A stretch of DNA of 64,000 nucleotides from NCBI GenBank assembly GCA_052379645.1, contig JBQSYU010000001.1, one strand, 5' to 3'. The notes beneath the pieces were generated by a model, which saw only the letters and a list, made by a program, of their open reading frames with translations, was not told the DNA's origin and searched no databases. Shown in pieces: positions 53,651-61,985 of this stretch (positions are counted from its first letter, which is position 1; each line of letters starts with the position of its first letter). The position numbers were made by a program, and so were the translations under genes. This DNA comes from Arthrobacter_H sp030452125 (GTDB taxonomy: Bacteria; Actinomycetota; Actinomycetes; Actinomycetales; Micrococcaceae).

Positions 53651-54272
53651 GGGTGGCTTGCATTACCTCTCGGAAAATCTTGACGGTTGAGTCGATATGC
53701 AGATCGATGTCGGCGACGGTCCCTTGTGGATCGGAACGGTAGGCGAATCGGGTGATGGTTCCCGCGAGCATGAGCAGCGCCCGGGCGGAATCCTGGCCAT
53801 CGGGCAGCAGGTTCAGCGTTTCCTCGGCCGCTTCGCTGTCCATGCGTTCGTGCAGGATCTCGTCGACCAGCCCTTCGGCGGCATTGATGTGCTGGACCAT
53901 CCGACCCTTGAGTTCCGGATACCGGGTGATGATGTCGCGCCTAACCTCGTAGGCATGTCCCCGGCCGAGGCTGGTCGCCATGACACCGGAAAGGATCCTG
54001 ACGATCCGGGTCAGCAGATCGGCATCACTGGTCCGGAACTTCTCGAGCAGCTCGTCGGATACCGAGGGTGCCCGCGTGCCCAGGATGGCATCTTCCTTGG
54101 TGGGGAAATAGTTGAAGAACGTTCGTTTGGAGACCCCCGCACGGGAGGCGACCGCCTCGATCGTCACGGAGACCGGCCCGTCTTCGAGCGTCATGGCAGC
54201 TGCGGCGTCATGAATCGCGTTCCAGGTCTCGAGGCGGTTGCGCTCACGCTGGGTCAAGGGCACTTCTTGCAT
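53637..54272 (-). CDS. TetR-family repressor of the DHA2 pump
   Basis: 211 residues. N-terminal HTH: VTIEAVASRAGVSKRTFFNYFPTKEDAIL at about 35-65, followed by an all-helical ligand domain. It is encoded directly upstream of the efflux gene with overlapping ends, the standard arrangement of a drug-sensing local repressor. Dyads just before its start are probable operators. Confidence 0.92.
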   Translation of the reverse strand: MQEVPLTQRERNRLETWNAIHDAAAAMTLEDGPVSVTIEAVASRAGVSKRTFFNYFPTKEDAILGTRAPSVSDELLEKFRTSDADLLTRIVRILSGVMATSLGRGHAYEVRRDIITRYPELKGRMVQHINAAEGLVDEILHERMDSEAAEETLNLLPDGQDSARALLMLAGTITRFAYRSDPQGTVADIDLHIDSTVKIFREVMQATHDNA

Positions 54273-54284
54273 AGGTACAGTTTA

Positions 54285-54314
54285 TGCACTCATGCAAAGA
54301 TTGCACAACTGCAA
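54285..54314. promoter_or_regulatory. Operator candidates upstream of the TetR gene
   Basis: Two small dyads in an AT-rich tract: TGCA-CTCA-TGCA (54285-54296) and TTGCA-CAAC-TGCAA (54301-54314), 12-42 bp before the TetR ATG. The spacing and placement suit TetR autorepression. Confidence 0.5.
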
Positions 54315-54432
54315 TTTTTGTGGAATAGACCACATTTTTTCCTTGACAGGCCTCTGTCGCTCGGCAGGATCGCCCGTATGCCGCGCCGCGAGTGTGTGGC
54401 ACCTCACATATCGCACCCTCGGGAGTCTCGAC

Positions 54433-56241
54433 ATGAACCCACGCACGCATTCGATCCAGAGAGCCGGCGTGATCGTCGCGGGCCTCGCATTGGCCGCCAC
54501 GACCCTGGTGGCACCGGCCCAGGCCGCCCCAACAGTCACCAGCTCGGGAAACCATCACGGCGGCGGCCATGGCGGGAACCACGGCGGACGTCACGGCGGG
54601 GGCCACGGCGGAGGTCATGGAGGCGGTCACCATCAGCCGCGGACCAGCACCATCCAGTTGCTGGGCATCAATGACTTCCACGGTCGGATCGAGGCGGGCG
54701 GCACTTCGGCCGGCGCCGCGGTGGTGGCGGGAGCCGTCAAGGAGTTGTCCGGCAAGAAGAAGCACAACACACTGTTCGTCTCCGCGGGCGACAACATTGG
54801 CGCCTCGACGTTCACTTCCTTCTCCCAGGACGACACCCCCACCATCGACGCACTACGCACTGCCGGGCTGGATGTCTCCTCTGTGGGAAACCACGAATTC
54901 GACCGCGGCATCGACGACCTGAAGAACCGGGTCATCCCGCGCTACGGAAAGCACAACAGGAACGCCGGGGCCGACTACGCACTGGGCGCCAACGTCTACC
55001 ATGAGGGCACCCACCAGCCAGCGTTGAAGGAATATGCGCTGCGCAAGGTCCAGGGCGTCACGGTCGGCTTCATCGGCGTCGTCACCGAACAGACCAAATC
55101 GTTGGTCACCCCCTCCGGCGTGGCCGGCCTCGACTTCGGTAACCAGCTCGAGGCCGTCAACCGGGTCTCGACCCAGCTTTCCGACGGCAAGAAGTCCAAT
55201 GGTGAGGCGGACGTGATCGTTCTGCTGGCCCATGAGGGGTCTGCCAGCACCGACTGCTCGGCGATCGCCGACGAGGACACCGCCTATGGCGAGCTCATCC
55301 GCGGGGCATCGGCCGACGTCGACGCCATCTTCTCCGGCCATACCCACCAGGAATACGCCTGCTCTTTCCCGGTGGAGGGGTGGTCGTCCTCGATGAAGCG
55401 CCCGGTGGTCCAGGCCCATGAATACGGCACCACTCTGGACCGGGTGAAGATCACCGTGGACCGTCGTTCCAAGAAGCCGGTCGCCCTCTCGGGTTCACTG
55501 GTGGAGCTGACGAAAACGAACCACGCCGGCGAGACGGTTCCTGCCTTCCCAGCGGATCGGCGCGTGGCACGGGCCGTGAAGAAGGCGGCCGAACAAGCAG
55601 AGATCGTCGGCGCAGAACAGGTGGGCCGGATCAGCGCCGACATCCTGCGCGGCGGGAACGAGCCGGGGGCCGACCGCGGCGTCGAATCCTCGATGGGTAA
55701 TCTCGTGGCGGATATGCAACTGTGGGCGACCTCCAACGAGGATTTCGGCGGCGAACCGGCACAGATCGCCCTGATGAACCCGGGAGGCCTGCGGGCCGAC
55801 CTGCTGTATGGCACGAACGGGACCGTCACATATAAGGACGTGGCCAACGTCCAACCATTCGGCAACACCTTGTGGACCGAGGACCTCACCGGGGCTCAGT
55901 TGAAGACCGTGCTGGAAGAACAGTGGCAGCCCGATGGCTCCAGCCGGCCCAAGCTGCATCTGGGGATCTCCGAAGGCCTGGACTACACCTACACGGAGGA
56001 TGCGGCCCGCGGCTCACACATCACCTCGATGACCTTCGACGGTGCGGCCATTGCCGACGACGACGTGTTCAAGGTGGTTATGAACTCGTTCCTTGCCGCC
56101 GGTGGTGACAACTTCACCACGTTGGCCGAGGGGGCAAACGCGACCGACTCGGGCCAAAGCGACCTGGTCGCTGCCCTGGATTACTTCGAGGCCCACGACG
56201 TCGTCGACCCGGCCCCGCTGGGCCGGGCCGTCGCGCAGTAG
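54433..56241 (+). CDS. Secreted 5'-nucleotidase/metallophosphatase with His/Gly-rich linker
   Basis: 602 residues from ATG 54433 (GGGAG upstream). Signal peptide 1-32 (AGLALAATTLVAPAQAA). Residues 41-67 consist almost only of His and Gly in GHGG-type repeats, likely to bind metal. The metallophosphatase domain follows: INDFHGR (Asp81, His83), SAGDN, GNHEFD and GHTHQEY. The 5'-nucleotidase C-terminal domain has MGNLVADMQLWA and NPGGLRADL, ending in FLAAGGDNF. It releases phosphate and nucleosides outside the cell. No sortase motif or wall repeats are seen, so it is probably freely secreted. Confidence 0.93.
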   Translation: MNPRTHSIQRAGVIVAGLALAATTLVAPAQAAPTVTSSGNHHGGGHGGNHGGRHGGGHGGGHGGGHHQPRTSTIQLLGINDFHGRIEAGGTSAGAAVVAGAVKELSGKKKHNTLFVSAGDNIGASTFTSFSQDDTPTIDALRTAGLDVSSVGNHEFDRGIDDLKNRVIPRYGKHNRNAGADYALGANVYHEGTHQPALKEYALRKVQGVTVGFIGVVTEQTKSLVTPSGVAGLDFGNQLEAVNRVSTQLSDGKKSNGEADVIVLLAHEGSASTDCSAIADEDTAYGELIRGASADVDAIFSGHTHQEYACSFPVEGWSSSMKRPVVQAHEYGTTLDRVKITVDRRSKKPVALSGSLVELTKTNHAGETVPAFPADRRVARAVKKAAEQAEIVGAEQVGRISADILRGGNEPGADRGVESSMGNLVADMQLWATSNEDFGGEPAQIALMNPGGLRADLLYGTNGTVTYKDVANVQPFGNTLWTEDLTGAQLKTVLEEQWQPDGSSRPKLHLGISEGLDYTYTEDAARGSHITSMTFDGAAIADDDVFKVVMNSFLAAGGDNFTTLAEGANATDSGQSDLVAALDYFEAHDVVDPAPLGRAVAQ

Positions 56242-56291
56242 TCGCAGTGTCCGCGCCGGCCATTCGCCGGCGCGGCCGTTGCCGGCCGCCT

Positions 56292-56744
56292 TCAGCCCAT
56301 GCGCGAATTCGCCAGGATGATGCCGATGGGGGCCGATACCAGGATGATCACGATCATCGCCCGGTATCCATAAAGCCACCACCGCTGTTCCGAGGCAGCA
56401 CCGCGGGCCGCCCAGATGAACAGGCCCATGGCGACGACGATCAGCCCCGCACCAATCCACGTCAGCAACGTCAGGGAGAACATCGAGCCACCCAGTACGG
56501 CGATATTGGCGAGGTTGTACGTCAAGACTTCGGCCGAAACGAAGCCCTCCGACGGGGTTTTTACGGCCAACCGGGCCTGGCCCAGGCCCAGCACCACTTG
56601 CGCGACACCGACCACCAGCACCAGATAGGCGACCGCCCAGGCGGCCAAATAGGACGGGGAGGCGGCACTGATGGCGGAGAAGAGACCACCGAGCAGCATG
56701 CCGAGGCCACCGATGACGAGGAAGGGAGTCGCTGTTCTGTTCAC
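56292..56744 (-). CDS. Small four-to-five-span membrane protein
   Basis: 150 residues from GTG 56744. Four clear membrane segments (FLVIGGLGMLLGGLFSAI, YLVLVVGVAQVVLGLG, SLTLLTWIGAGLIVVAMGLF, MIVIILVSAPIGIILA). No motif or family recognised. It is followed on the opposite strand by the nucleotidase end, 50 bp away, and preceded by another small membrane gene 41 bp upstream. Confidence 0.72.
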   Translation of the reverse strand: MNRTATPFLVIGGLGMLLGGLFSAISAASPSYLAAWAVAYLVLVVGVAQVVLGLGQARLAVKTPSEGFVSAEVLTYNLANIAVLGGSMFSLTLLTWIGAGLIVVAMGLFIWAARGAASEQRWWLYGYRAMIVIILVSAPIGIILANSRMG

Positions 56745-56785
56745 GCCTACAGACTACGGATTCACCGTCTCCCGTGGAACAACCC

Positions 56786-56992
56786 TCAGGCCCGGTTCTT
56801 CAGGGTGTCTTGACGCCGAAACTCCCGCACCCATACGGAGAGCGTGAATCCGGAGCCTGCGACGATGAGCGCGCCGATCACGGGCAGCCACCAGGATTCC
56901 CCGAAGAGCCCGAAGACCAACAGCAGTAGACCCACGAGGATCATGGCGCAGTAGGCGGCAATCAGGAGGCGTTGCTGGGTGGAGAAGCGCAT
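56786..56992 (-). CDS. 68-residue two-span membrane protein
   Basis: MRFSTQQRLLIAAYCAMILV opens a first span, WWLPVIGALIVAGSGFTLSVW forms the second, and the C-terminus is basic (REFRRQDTLKNRA). Unknown function. Probably in one operon with the next membrane gene; divergent from the SRPBCC gene by 65 bp. Confidence 0.65.
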   Translation of the reverse strand: MRFSTQQRLLIAAYCAMILVGLLLLVFGLFGESWWLPVIGALIVAGSGFTLSVWVREFRRQDTLKNRA

Positions 56993-57057
56993 ACGCGCAC
57001 CGTACCGCGTATTCGCCGACCTTTCGAGAGGCGGGCAACACCTGAGAGACTCTGCCC

Positions 57058-57510
57058 ATGAGCGTTTCCTTCCAGTGCACGACGTGGACCACCATCCCTC
57101 AGGAACACTTATTCGATCTGGCCCGGAACATCGACACCCATCAACAATCGCTGGCGAAGTCCCGGGAGGAGGCCATCGCCGGTGTCACTTCCGGCCTCAT
57201 CTCACTCGGTGAGAACGTGACATGGCGGGCTTGGCACTTTGGCGTCCCCCTGAAGATGACCAGCCGCATCATGCAGATGGAAGCACCGCACTCCTTCATC
57301 GACGAACAGGTCAAGGGCCCGTTCCGCTGGTTTCGTCATATCCATGAGTTCAGCCAGGAGTCGGGGGGAACAACCATGGTTGACCGCGTCGATTTCGCCG
57401 CACCGTTCGGCCCTCTCGGTCGTTTGGCAGAGAAGCTCTTCCTGGCCCGTTATCTGCAGAAGCTCATCGAGGAGCGGAACCGCCATCTCAGCGCCGGGCC
57501 CGTGGACTAA
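57058..57510 (+). CDS. SRPBCC (START-like) family protein
   Basis: 150 residues. The fold is indicated by IPQEHLFDLARNIDTHQQSL at the start, central WRAWHFGVPLKMTSRI strands, and a Phe/Trp-rich VKGPFRWFRHIHEFSQ followed by the long C-terminal helix LGRLAEKLFLARYLQKLIEERNRHL. It belongs to the cyclase/dehydrase-like SRPBCC proteins that bind hydrophobic ligands. No partner is obvious. The next 200 bp (57511-57712) hold no gene I can support. Confidence 0.85.
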   Translation: MSVSFQCTTWTTIPQEHLFDLARNIDTHQQSLAKSREEAIAGVTSGLISLGENVTWRAWHFGVPLKMTSRIMQMEAPHSFIDEQVKGPFRWFRHIHEFSQESGGTTMVDRVDFAAPFGPLGRLAEKLFLARYLQKLIEERNRHLSAGPVD

Positions 57511-57712
57511 TTAGCGGCCCTGATTGCGCGGATGCTTCCGTGCAACGCGTTCATTTCCGCGCTTATGGTTGCCGGTGATTCGCGCCATGAGTGCCTGCGG
57601 TTCTTGTGTTTCGATGTCGGCCAGGAAGCACGTGGCCATCATCCCGCGCAGTGTTGACGCCCGCCGGCCCTGATGGAAGATCACGACGGAACCGCCACGG
57701 GCACACGGTTTG

Positions 57713-58381
57713 TCAGCCCCCTGCCGCACCAGCCGCGTCTCGCACCGCTTCCGGCCACGGCCGCCAGTGCCCATCGGAAGGGAGCATGGCTTCTGCCACC
57801 TCCATCCTTCCCTCGGGCACATCCTCGGCATGGATGCACCCGGCTTCTTCCCACCGGCCCGGCTCGGCCAGCCGATAATCGACAGATTGGTCGTCGTTGG
57901 GATTAATTCGTTCAAAATAGCCGCCTGAGACGACGGCTCGCACCACGGATTCAAGGTTTTCCAACAGCTCCTGGACATCGTCATCGCAGGCATCGCAACC
58001 GCATACCGGATAGTGGGCGTCGTAGAGGGCGCCAGCGTGCAGGAAGATCCCCGGGAACCCGGTGAAGACGAAGGTCAGCGGGGCCGCGAGCAGGTTGGAC
58101 GGGACGACCCGGACCGCGTGGACGACGTCCTCCGAGGGGAACAGCAGATCGGAAGCAACCTCCGGGTCCCGTTCGGCGACGACGTCAAAGGCGTCCAACA
58201 GCCAGTCGAGCTGGGCATCAGCGACCTCATGCAAGGGAGCGAACCGGTGTCGATGGCCCACCGTGGAGTAGGCGCGCGAAGGCGGAGACATCCCTTCCCA
58301 CCGATGGCCGTAGGCGATCGGGGCGCCCTGTCCATCGCGATGGATCTCCGGGGTGAACTCCGGGCGCCGGTATCCGCTCAT
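57713..58381 (-). CDS. DUF6226-like protein of unknown function
   Basis: 222 residues from ATG 58381. It has the pattern YSTVGHRHRFAPLHEVADAQLDWLLDAFDV, then VRVVPSNLLAAPLTFVFTGFPGIFLHAG, and a Cys-rich stretch PVCGCDACDDDV in the middle, which could bind metal, followed by the long acidic helix ELLENLESVVRAVVSGGYFE. I associate this with the actinobacterial family DUF6226; no function is known. Single gene. Confidence 0.75.
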   Translation of the reverse strand: MSGYRRPEFTPEIHRDGQGAPIAYGHRWEGMSPPSRAYSTVGHRHRFAPLHEVADAQLDWLLDAFDVVAERDPEVASDLLFPSEDVVHAVRVVPSNLLAAPLTFVFTGFPGIFLHAGALYDAHYPVCGCDACDDDVQELLENLESVVRAVVSGGYFERINPNDDQSVDYRLAEPGRWEEAGCIHAEDVPEGRMEVAEAMLPSDGHWRPWPEAVRDAAGAAGG

Positions 58382-58519
58382 GGCCCCACGATAACCGCTG
58401 GGATACCCCCTGGCGAGGGGAATCCTGCTGCGGGGATGGCGGGCTCTCCACCCGCGGATGACCCGGCGTATGTCTCCGGATGACGCGACGCGTTTGCCCG
58501 ATCGGCGTTCCCGCCAGCA

Positions 58520-58614
58520 GAATCGAACCCAAGAATCAAGAGATCCAACCTGAGGCCCTGGCCGGTTGGACGGCAACCCCCTTCGCCATAGTGGGGTGCC
58601 CCAGGTGACGATTC
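58520..58614 (+). promoter_or_regulatory. SAM-IV-type riboswitch
   Basis: The aptamer closes with P1 GAATCG (58520-58525) and CGATTC (58609-58614). P2 is TCCAACC (58544-58550) with GGTTGGA (58564-58570). The conserved core reads CGGCAACCCCC and then GTGGGGTGCCCCAGGTGA (58591-58608), as in the actinobacterial SAM-IV class, including the GGCCC/GGGTGCC pseudoknot partners. It binds S-adenosylmethionine and normally switches off sulfur-metabolism genes. It precedes a hairpin carrying a ribosome site and then osmC. Confidence 0.82.
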
Positions 58615-58616
58615 GA

Positions 58617-58637
58617 CGCCGTCCCGACCGGGAGGCG
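58617..58637 (+). promoter_or_regulatory. Ribosome-site-sequestering hairpin (riboswitch expression platform)
   Basis: CGCC (58617-58620) pairs with GGCG (58634-58637) and TCCCG (58622-58626) with CGGGA (58629-58633). The 3' arm contains GGGAGG, the ribosome site of the ORF at 58643. Formation on ligand binding would hide that site; it begins 2 bases after the aptamer P1. Confidence 0.6.
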
Positions 58638-58642
58638 TAAGT

Positions 58643-58687
58643 ATGGCGCAGCGCCACGCTCGCCATGACAGCGAAGGAACGCCATGA
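58643..58687 (+). CDS. 14-residue leader peptide ORF coupled to osmC
   Basis: ATG 58643 has a strong GGGAGG seven bases upstream and encodes MAQRHARHDSEGTP, ending with a TGA that overlaps the osmC ATG (ATGA). The peptide is Arg/His-rich and has no Cys or internal Met. Its ribosome site sits in the riboswitch hairpin, so it could relay SAM control to osmC by translational coupling. Real translation is not proved. Confidence 0.5.
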   Translation: MAQRHARHDSEGTP

Positions 58688-59226
58688 CCCAGACCCTTGC
58701 AGAAACCAGCATTTCCAACCGCGCCGAACGCCTCGATTCCGCGGGATCCGCCTGGGCGGAACGGATCGGTCAGAACACTGCCAGCGCATCGCTGCAGTTC
58801 CGCGCGACGGCCGACCCGGTGGGCTCGGTCGGTTCGACCATCCGCGCCGGACGCCACGAATTCACCGTCGACGAACCGGCGGCATTGGCCGGGGACGACG
58901 TCGCCGCCAGCCCCGTCGAATACGCCCTCGGGGCGTTGATCTCCTGCCAGGTGGTGGTCTACCGCCTCTATGCTCACCAGCTGGGCATCACGATCGACTC
59001 GCTGGACATCTCGGCGGACGCCGACCTGGATGTGCGCGGCCTGTTCGGCATCGAGGACAAGGTCCGCCCGGGATTCGGTGATGTGCGGCTGACCGTGGAC
59101 GTCTCGGGTCCGGCCACCGAGGAACGCTATGCCGAACTCCAGGCGGCCGTCGACGCCCACTGCCCGGTATTGGACGTCTTCACGAACCCGACCCCGGTGA
59201 CCACGACCCTGCGGGTCAACTCCTAG
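58684..59226 (+). CDS. OsmC-family protein, riboswitch-controlled
   Basis: 180 residues. OsmC fold with the two peroxidatic-type cysteines: Cys88 in ALGALISCQVV and Cys160 in VDAHCPVLDVF. Family members reduce organic hydroperoxides or handle thiol substrates. Control by a SAM riboswitch points to a sulfur-metabolism role, as for other OsmC genes in methionine/cysteine regulons. It has its own AAGGA site six bases before ATG 58684 besides overlap with the leader ORF. Confidence 0.9.
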   Translation: MTQTLAETSISNRAERLDSAGSAWAERIGQNTASASLQFRATADPVGSVGSTIRAGRHEFTVDEPAALAGDDVAASPVEYALGALISCQVVVYRLYAHQLGITIDSLDISADADLDVRGLFGIEDKVRPGFGDVRLTVDVSGPATEERYAELQAAVDAHCPVLDVFTNPTPVTTTLRVNS

Positions 59227-59771
59227 AAGGCGGCCAGCAGCCGACTCCCAACAGGACCTCCGAACCGGCTGTACCTGCCGAATTGCACGGTGTTGTCCCT
59301 GGGGCTGCGGCTCCTGGTGTCCAGTCACGATCCATGAAGCAGCGATCTCTTGATGTTCATGAAGTGAGCTTCTGTCTAGTTCGACGGTCCAGTGACAACT
59401 GTCCGGCTCCCGGCACCGTGATGGCCAAGTTGAAACCGCTGAGCTGTCGTGGATCGGGGTCTTCCCCGAGGACCAGTGCGCCCAGGCCTGCCACTGCCGG
59501 CGGCGGGAGCCGTCAGCAGGGCAGTGGCGGTGGCCGGCAGCCTCCAGAGGTCCCCCTGAACCACAAGGTGTAGGCGGGCAATCCTCCGATGCCACCGAGC
59601 TAGAGGTAGCCGGTTGCCCCGGCGGCCTCGAGCTAGTCGGGGTGGCTCCGGGGGCCTACCCCACACCAAGGGCAGACACGACGCGACATGGGGAGTCCTC
59701 CCCATCGCATGTCAAGGCTCCATCTGGAAGACTACTCCCGATCACCCGAAATACTTTCGATGGAGGAAATT
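59227..59771. other. 545-bp region without a supported gene
   Basis: Several frames are open, but none has a start with a ribosome site and consistent codon use. One minus-strand stretch, about 59357-59500, reads like protein (LGALVLGEDPDPRQLSGFNLAITVPG, to a TGA) and could be the end of a decayed gene. Around 59598-59650 there are imperfect direct repeats of GAGCTAG followed by GG and CCGG. The final 100 bp must hold the DUF805 promoter. Confidence 0.4.
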
Positions 59772-60389
59772 TTGAGCAGCAGCACCCCCAACCCCTATGG
59801 CAACCCCGGAGGGGTCACCATGCCCACCCATGGTGAGGCTCCCTTGGACCAGCCGCTCTACGGGGCCAGCTTCGGCCAGGCCATCAAGCGCTTCTTCAAG
59901 AAGTATGCGACCTTCTCGGGTCGGGCCAGCCGCAGCGAGTTCTGGTTCTTCGCGCTTTTCAACGCCATCGTCTACACCGTGTTCTACGGCTTGGCGATCG
60001 GATTCGGACTGGCCGGCTCCGACCCCGTCACCGGTGAAATGGGTGCCGGCGGGGCCATCCCCTCCTTGGTGATCGGGCTCTATGGGTTGGCCATCATCAT
60101 CCCGTCCATCGCCCTGAGCGTCCGCCGCCTGCACGACGGCAACTTCAGCGGATTCCTGTACCTGCTGATCCTGGTGCCGATTCTCGGTGGGCTCGTGGTC
60201 CTCGTCCTCATGATCATGCCCTCCGTCCCCGAAGGTGCTCGTTTCGACGCCGATGGCGGCGCGGCAGCCTACGGGAACGCCTTTGGCACCTCTGCCGGGT
60301 ACCCGGGAGCACCGGCTGCCGGCGGCGGTTTCGCGGGCCAGAACCCCCCACAGGGCTACCAGCAGCCCACCGACCCGACCCAGGGCTAG
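59772..60389 (+). CDS. DUF805 membrane protein
   Basis: 205 residues from TTG 59772 (GGAGG eight bases before; ATG 59760 in frame is less likely because that site would be inside the gene). A Pro/Asn-rich head precedes the DUF805 core: KRFFKKYATFSGRASRSEFWFFALFNAIVYTVFY and LSVRRLHDGNFSGFLYLLILVPILGGLVVLVLM, giving four membrane segments. The C-terminal tail is Gly/Ala/Pro/Gln-rich (YQQPTDPTQG). Function unknown. A damaged paralogue follows. Confidence 0.85.
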   Translation: MSSSTPNPYGNPGGVTMPTHGEAPLDQPLYGASFGQAIKRFFKKYATFSGRASRSEFWFFALFNAIVYTVFYGLAIGFGLAGSDPVTGEMGAGGAIPSLVIGLYGLAIIIPSIALSVRRLHDGNFSGFLYLLILVPILGGLVVLVLMIMPSVPEGARFDADGGAAAYGNAFGTSAGYPGAPAAGGGFAGQNPPQGYQQPTDPTQG

Positions 60390-60483
60390 CCAAGCCCCGG
60401 CGATGTCCCGGCGGTCCGCCGCCGGGGCATCGGCCCCGCACGCCAGCGCACACCGCCTGGCCTCGACTCCCCCGGAGAACCCC

Positions 60484-61145
60484 TTGAGCGCTGGTTACCC
60501 CAACCCCTACGGCGGCCCCGCGGGATCCGTCGCCCCGTAAAGCAACCCCTCGGGGCGCACCGTCACCTTCGGGGAGGTCCCGGTGGAGCAGCCGCTCTAC
60601 GGCGCGGATTTCTATCAATCCGTGAAGCGCTTCTTCGGCAAATATGCAACCTTCAGTGGTCGAGCGAGCCGGAGTGAGTACTGGTGGTTCTGCCTCTTCA
60701 ACAGCATCGTCTATCTCGTCCTCTTCGCCGTGTTCATCGTTCTCGGGGTCGGTGGCATGGACCCGGTGACCGGCGAGATGGGGCTCGGCGCCGCCTTCCC
60801 GCTCCTGCTGCTCACTGTCTACTGGCTGGGGACCTTCGTCCCGAACATCGCGCTCTGCGTGCGTCGGCTGCATGATGGGAACTTCAGCGGGCTGTTGTAC
60901 CTGCTCACCCTGATCCCTTTCTTCGGCGGGGCTGCTCCTCTTCATCCTCCTGCTCATGCCCTCGGCCCCCCGCCGGCGCCCGTTTCGACGCGGATGGCGG
61001 AGCGGCAGCCGGCGCGGCCATGCTCGGGGCACCCACCGGGCATCCAGGCTCCGCGGTCGGCTACCCCGGCGCCCCGGCCGGCGATCCCGCGGGGCAGTAC
61101 CCTCCACAGGGCCACCGGCAGCCCACCGATCCGACGCGGGGCTAG
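60484..61145 (+). pseudogene. Second DUF805 gene, broken by a nonsense codon and two frameshifts
   Basis: TTG 60484 (CGGAGA upstream) starts a frame like the first copy (YPNPYGGPAG), hits TAA at 60538-60540, then continues in the same frame with EQPLYGADF and the DUF805 core KRFFGKYATFSGRASRSEYWWF to FFGG. One extra base in G4 (60928-60931) shifts to LLLFILLLMPSAP, and another in C6 (60966-60971) shifts to ARFDADGGAAAG and the tail ending DPTRG, stop 61145. The length of 662 nt is 3n+2, fitting two insertions. Restart at GTG 60583 could give a partial protein. Confidence 0.82.
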
Positions 61146-61985
61146 TCACGCCCCACGGATGTCCCGGCGGTTCAATGCCAGCACCGAGAGCCCGATGCAC
61201 ACCAGACCCACCCCTGCCAGCAGGAGGGCCGCCGGGACATCCACCCCGCTCACCAGCGGGGATTGTCCGTAGGCCCAGTAGTAGGGCGACAGCCCGTGCA
61301 ACCATTCCAGTTCCGGATTCTGGTTGCCGATGGCGTTGAAGGCGTATCCCAGCACCGCCACCACGGCTCCGACGCCGATCCCGTGGATCCGCCGCCCCCC
61401 GATAGCCCCGCCCAATAAGGCGAAGGAGCCGTTGAAGAACACCAGCAGGGCGAACATCAGCACCCCTGCCACGGCATGGCCGGCGTCGATCCCCAGTTCC
61501 GAGGGCCCCTTGAGGATCAGCAGCACGGCCAGGATGAACAGGTGCAGGAGCAGGATCCTCATGACCAGCGCCGCGGCCCGTTCGAGGACCAGCTGGCTGC
61601 GGGTCACGCCGTGGGCCAGGGTGAGTTCGAGCAGGCCCGATTCCTCATCCCCACCAATGGCAGCCGCCCCGGCGCCGACGGCCATGATCGTCATCAGCAG
61701 GAAGCCGATCAGGCCGAAGACGGTCGCCTGGGTGTAGCCCGGTCCGCTGGTGATCTGGCCGTAGTTCAACGCGTCGACGAGTTCGGGGGGCAGGGACTGG
61801 ATCATTTGCTTCATCTGCTCGCTGCCCCCGATGGACGGGTAGAGCGGCAGATACAGGCCCATCACCGCCAGCATGGCCAGCGCCCAGATGAGCATCGAGG
61901 CCTTCGCATCGATGAGCGCCTTGGAGAAGAGCGGAAGGACTCGCGGACGGCTTTGCCGGCCGCGGTGCAGGGCGGTGGCGCTCAT
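61146..61985 (-). CDS. ABC-2 type permease
   Basis: 279 residues from ATG 61985, six membrane segments after a basic N-terminus. GGDEESGLLELTLAHGVTRSQLVLER is the ABC-2 cytosolic loop, followed by LLLHLFILAVLLILKGP. It partners the adjacent ATPase, whose stop overlaps its ATG by 4 bp. Likely exports a drug or lipid; substrate unknown. Confidence 0.9.
   Translation of the reverse strand: MSATALHRGRQSRPRVLPLFSKALIDAKASMLIWALAMLAVMGLYLPLYPSIGGSEQMKQMIQSLPPELVDALNYGQITSGPGYTQATVFGLIGFLLMTIMAVGAGAAAIGGDEESGLLELTLAHGVTRSQLVLERAAALVMRILLLHLFILAVLLILKGPSELGIDAGHAVAGVLMFALLVFFNGSFALLGGAIGGRRIHGIGVGAVVAVLGYAFNAIGNQNPELEWLHGLSPYYWAYGQSPLVSGVDVPAALLLAGVGLVCIGLSVLALNRRDIRGA

Noticed and set aside
54553..54627. 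GGC/CAC-rich short repeats, possible CRISPR or minisatellite
   Set aside because: They are in-frame codons for the GHGG linker of the nucleotidase; there are no spacers and units are only 9-12 bp.
57511..57712. Basic short ORF on the minus strand (ending KHPRNQGR) after the SRPBCC gene
   Set aside because: No ribosome site at a plausible start, and its upstream part is antisense to or overlaps the DUF6226-like gene end; could not support it as a gene.
59376..59705. Minus-strand ORF of about 109 codons between osmC and DUF805
   Set aside because: Arg/Pro/Gly-rich with no ribosome site; the protein-like stretch in the region lies in a different frame, so this frame is not supported.
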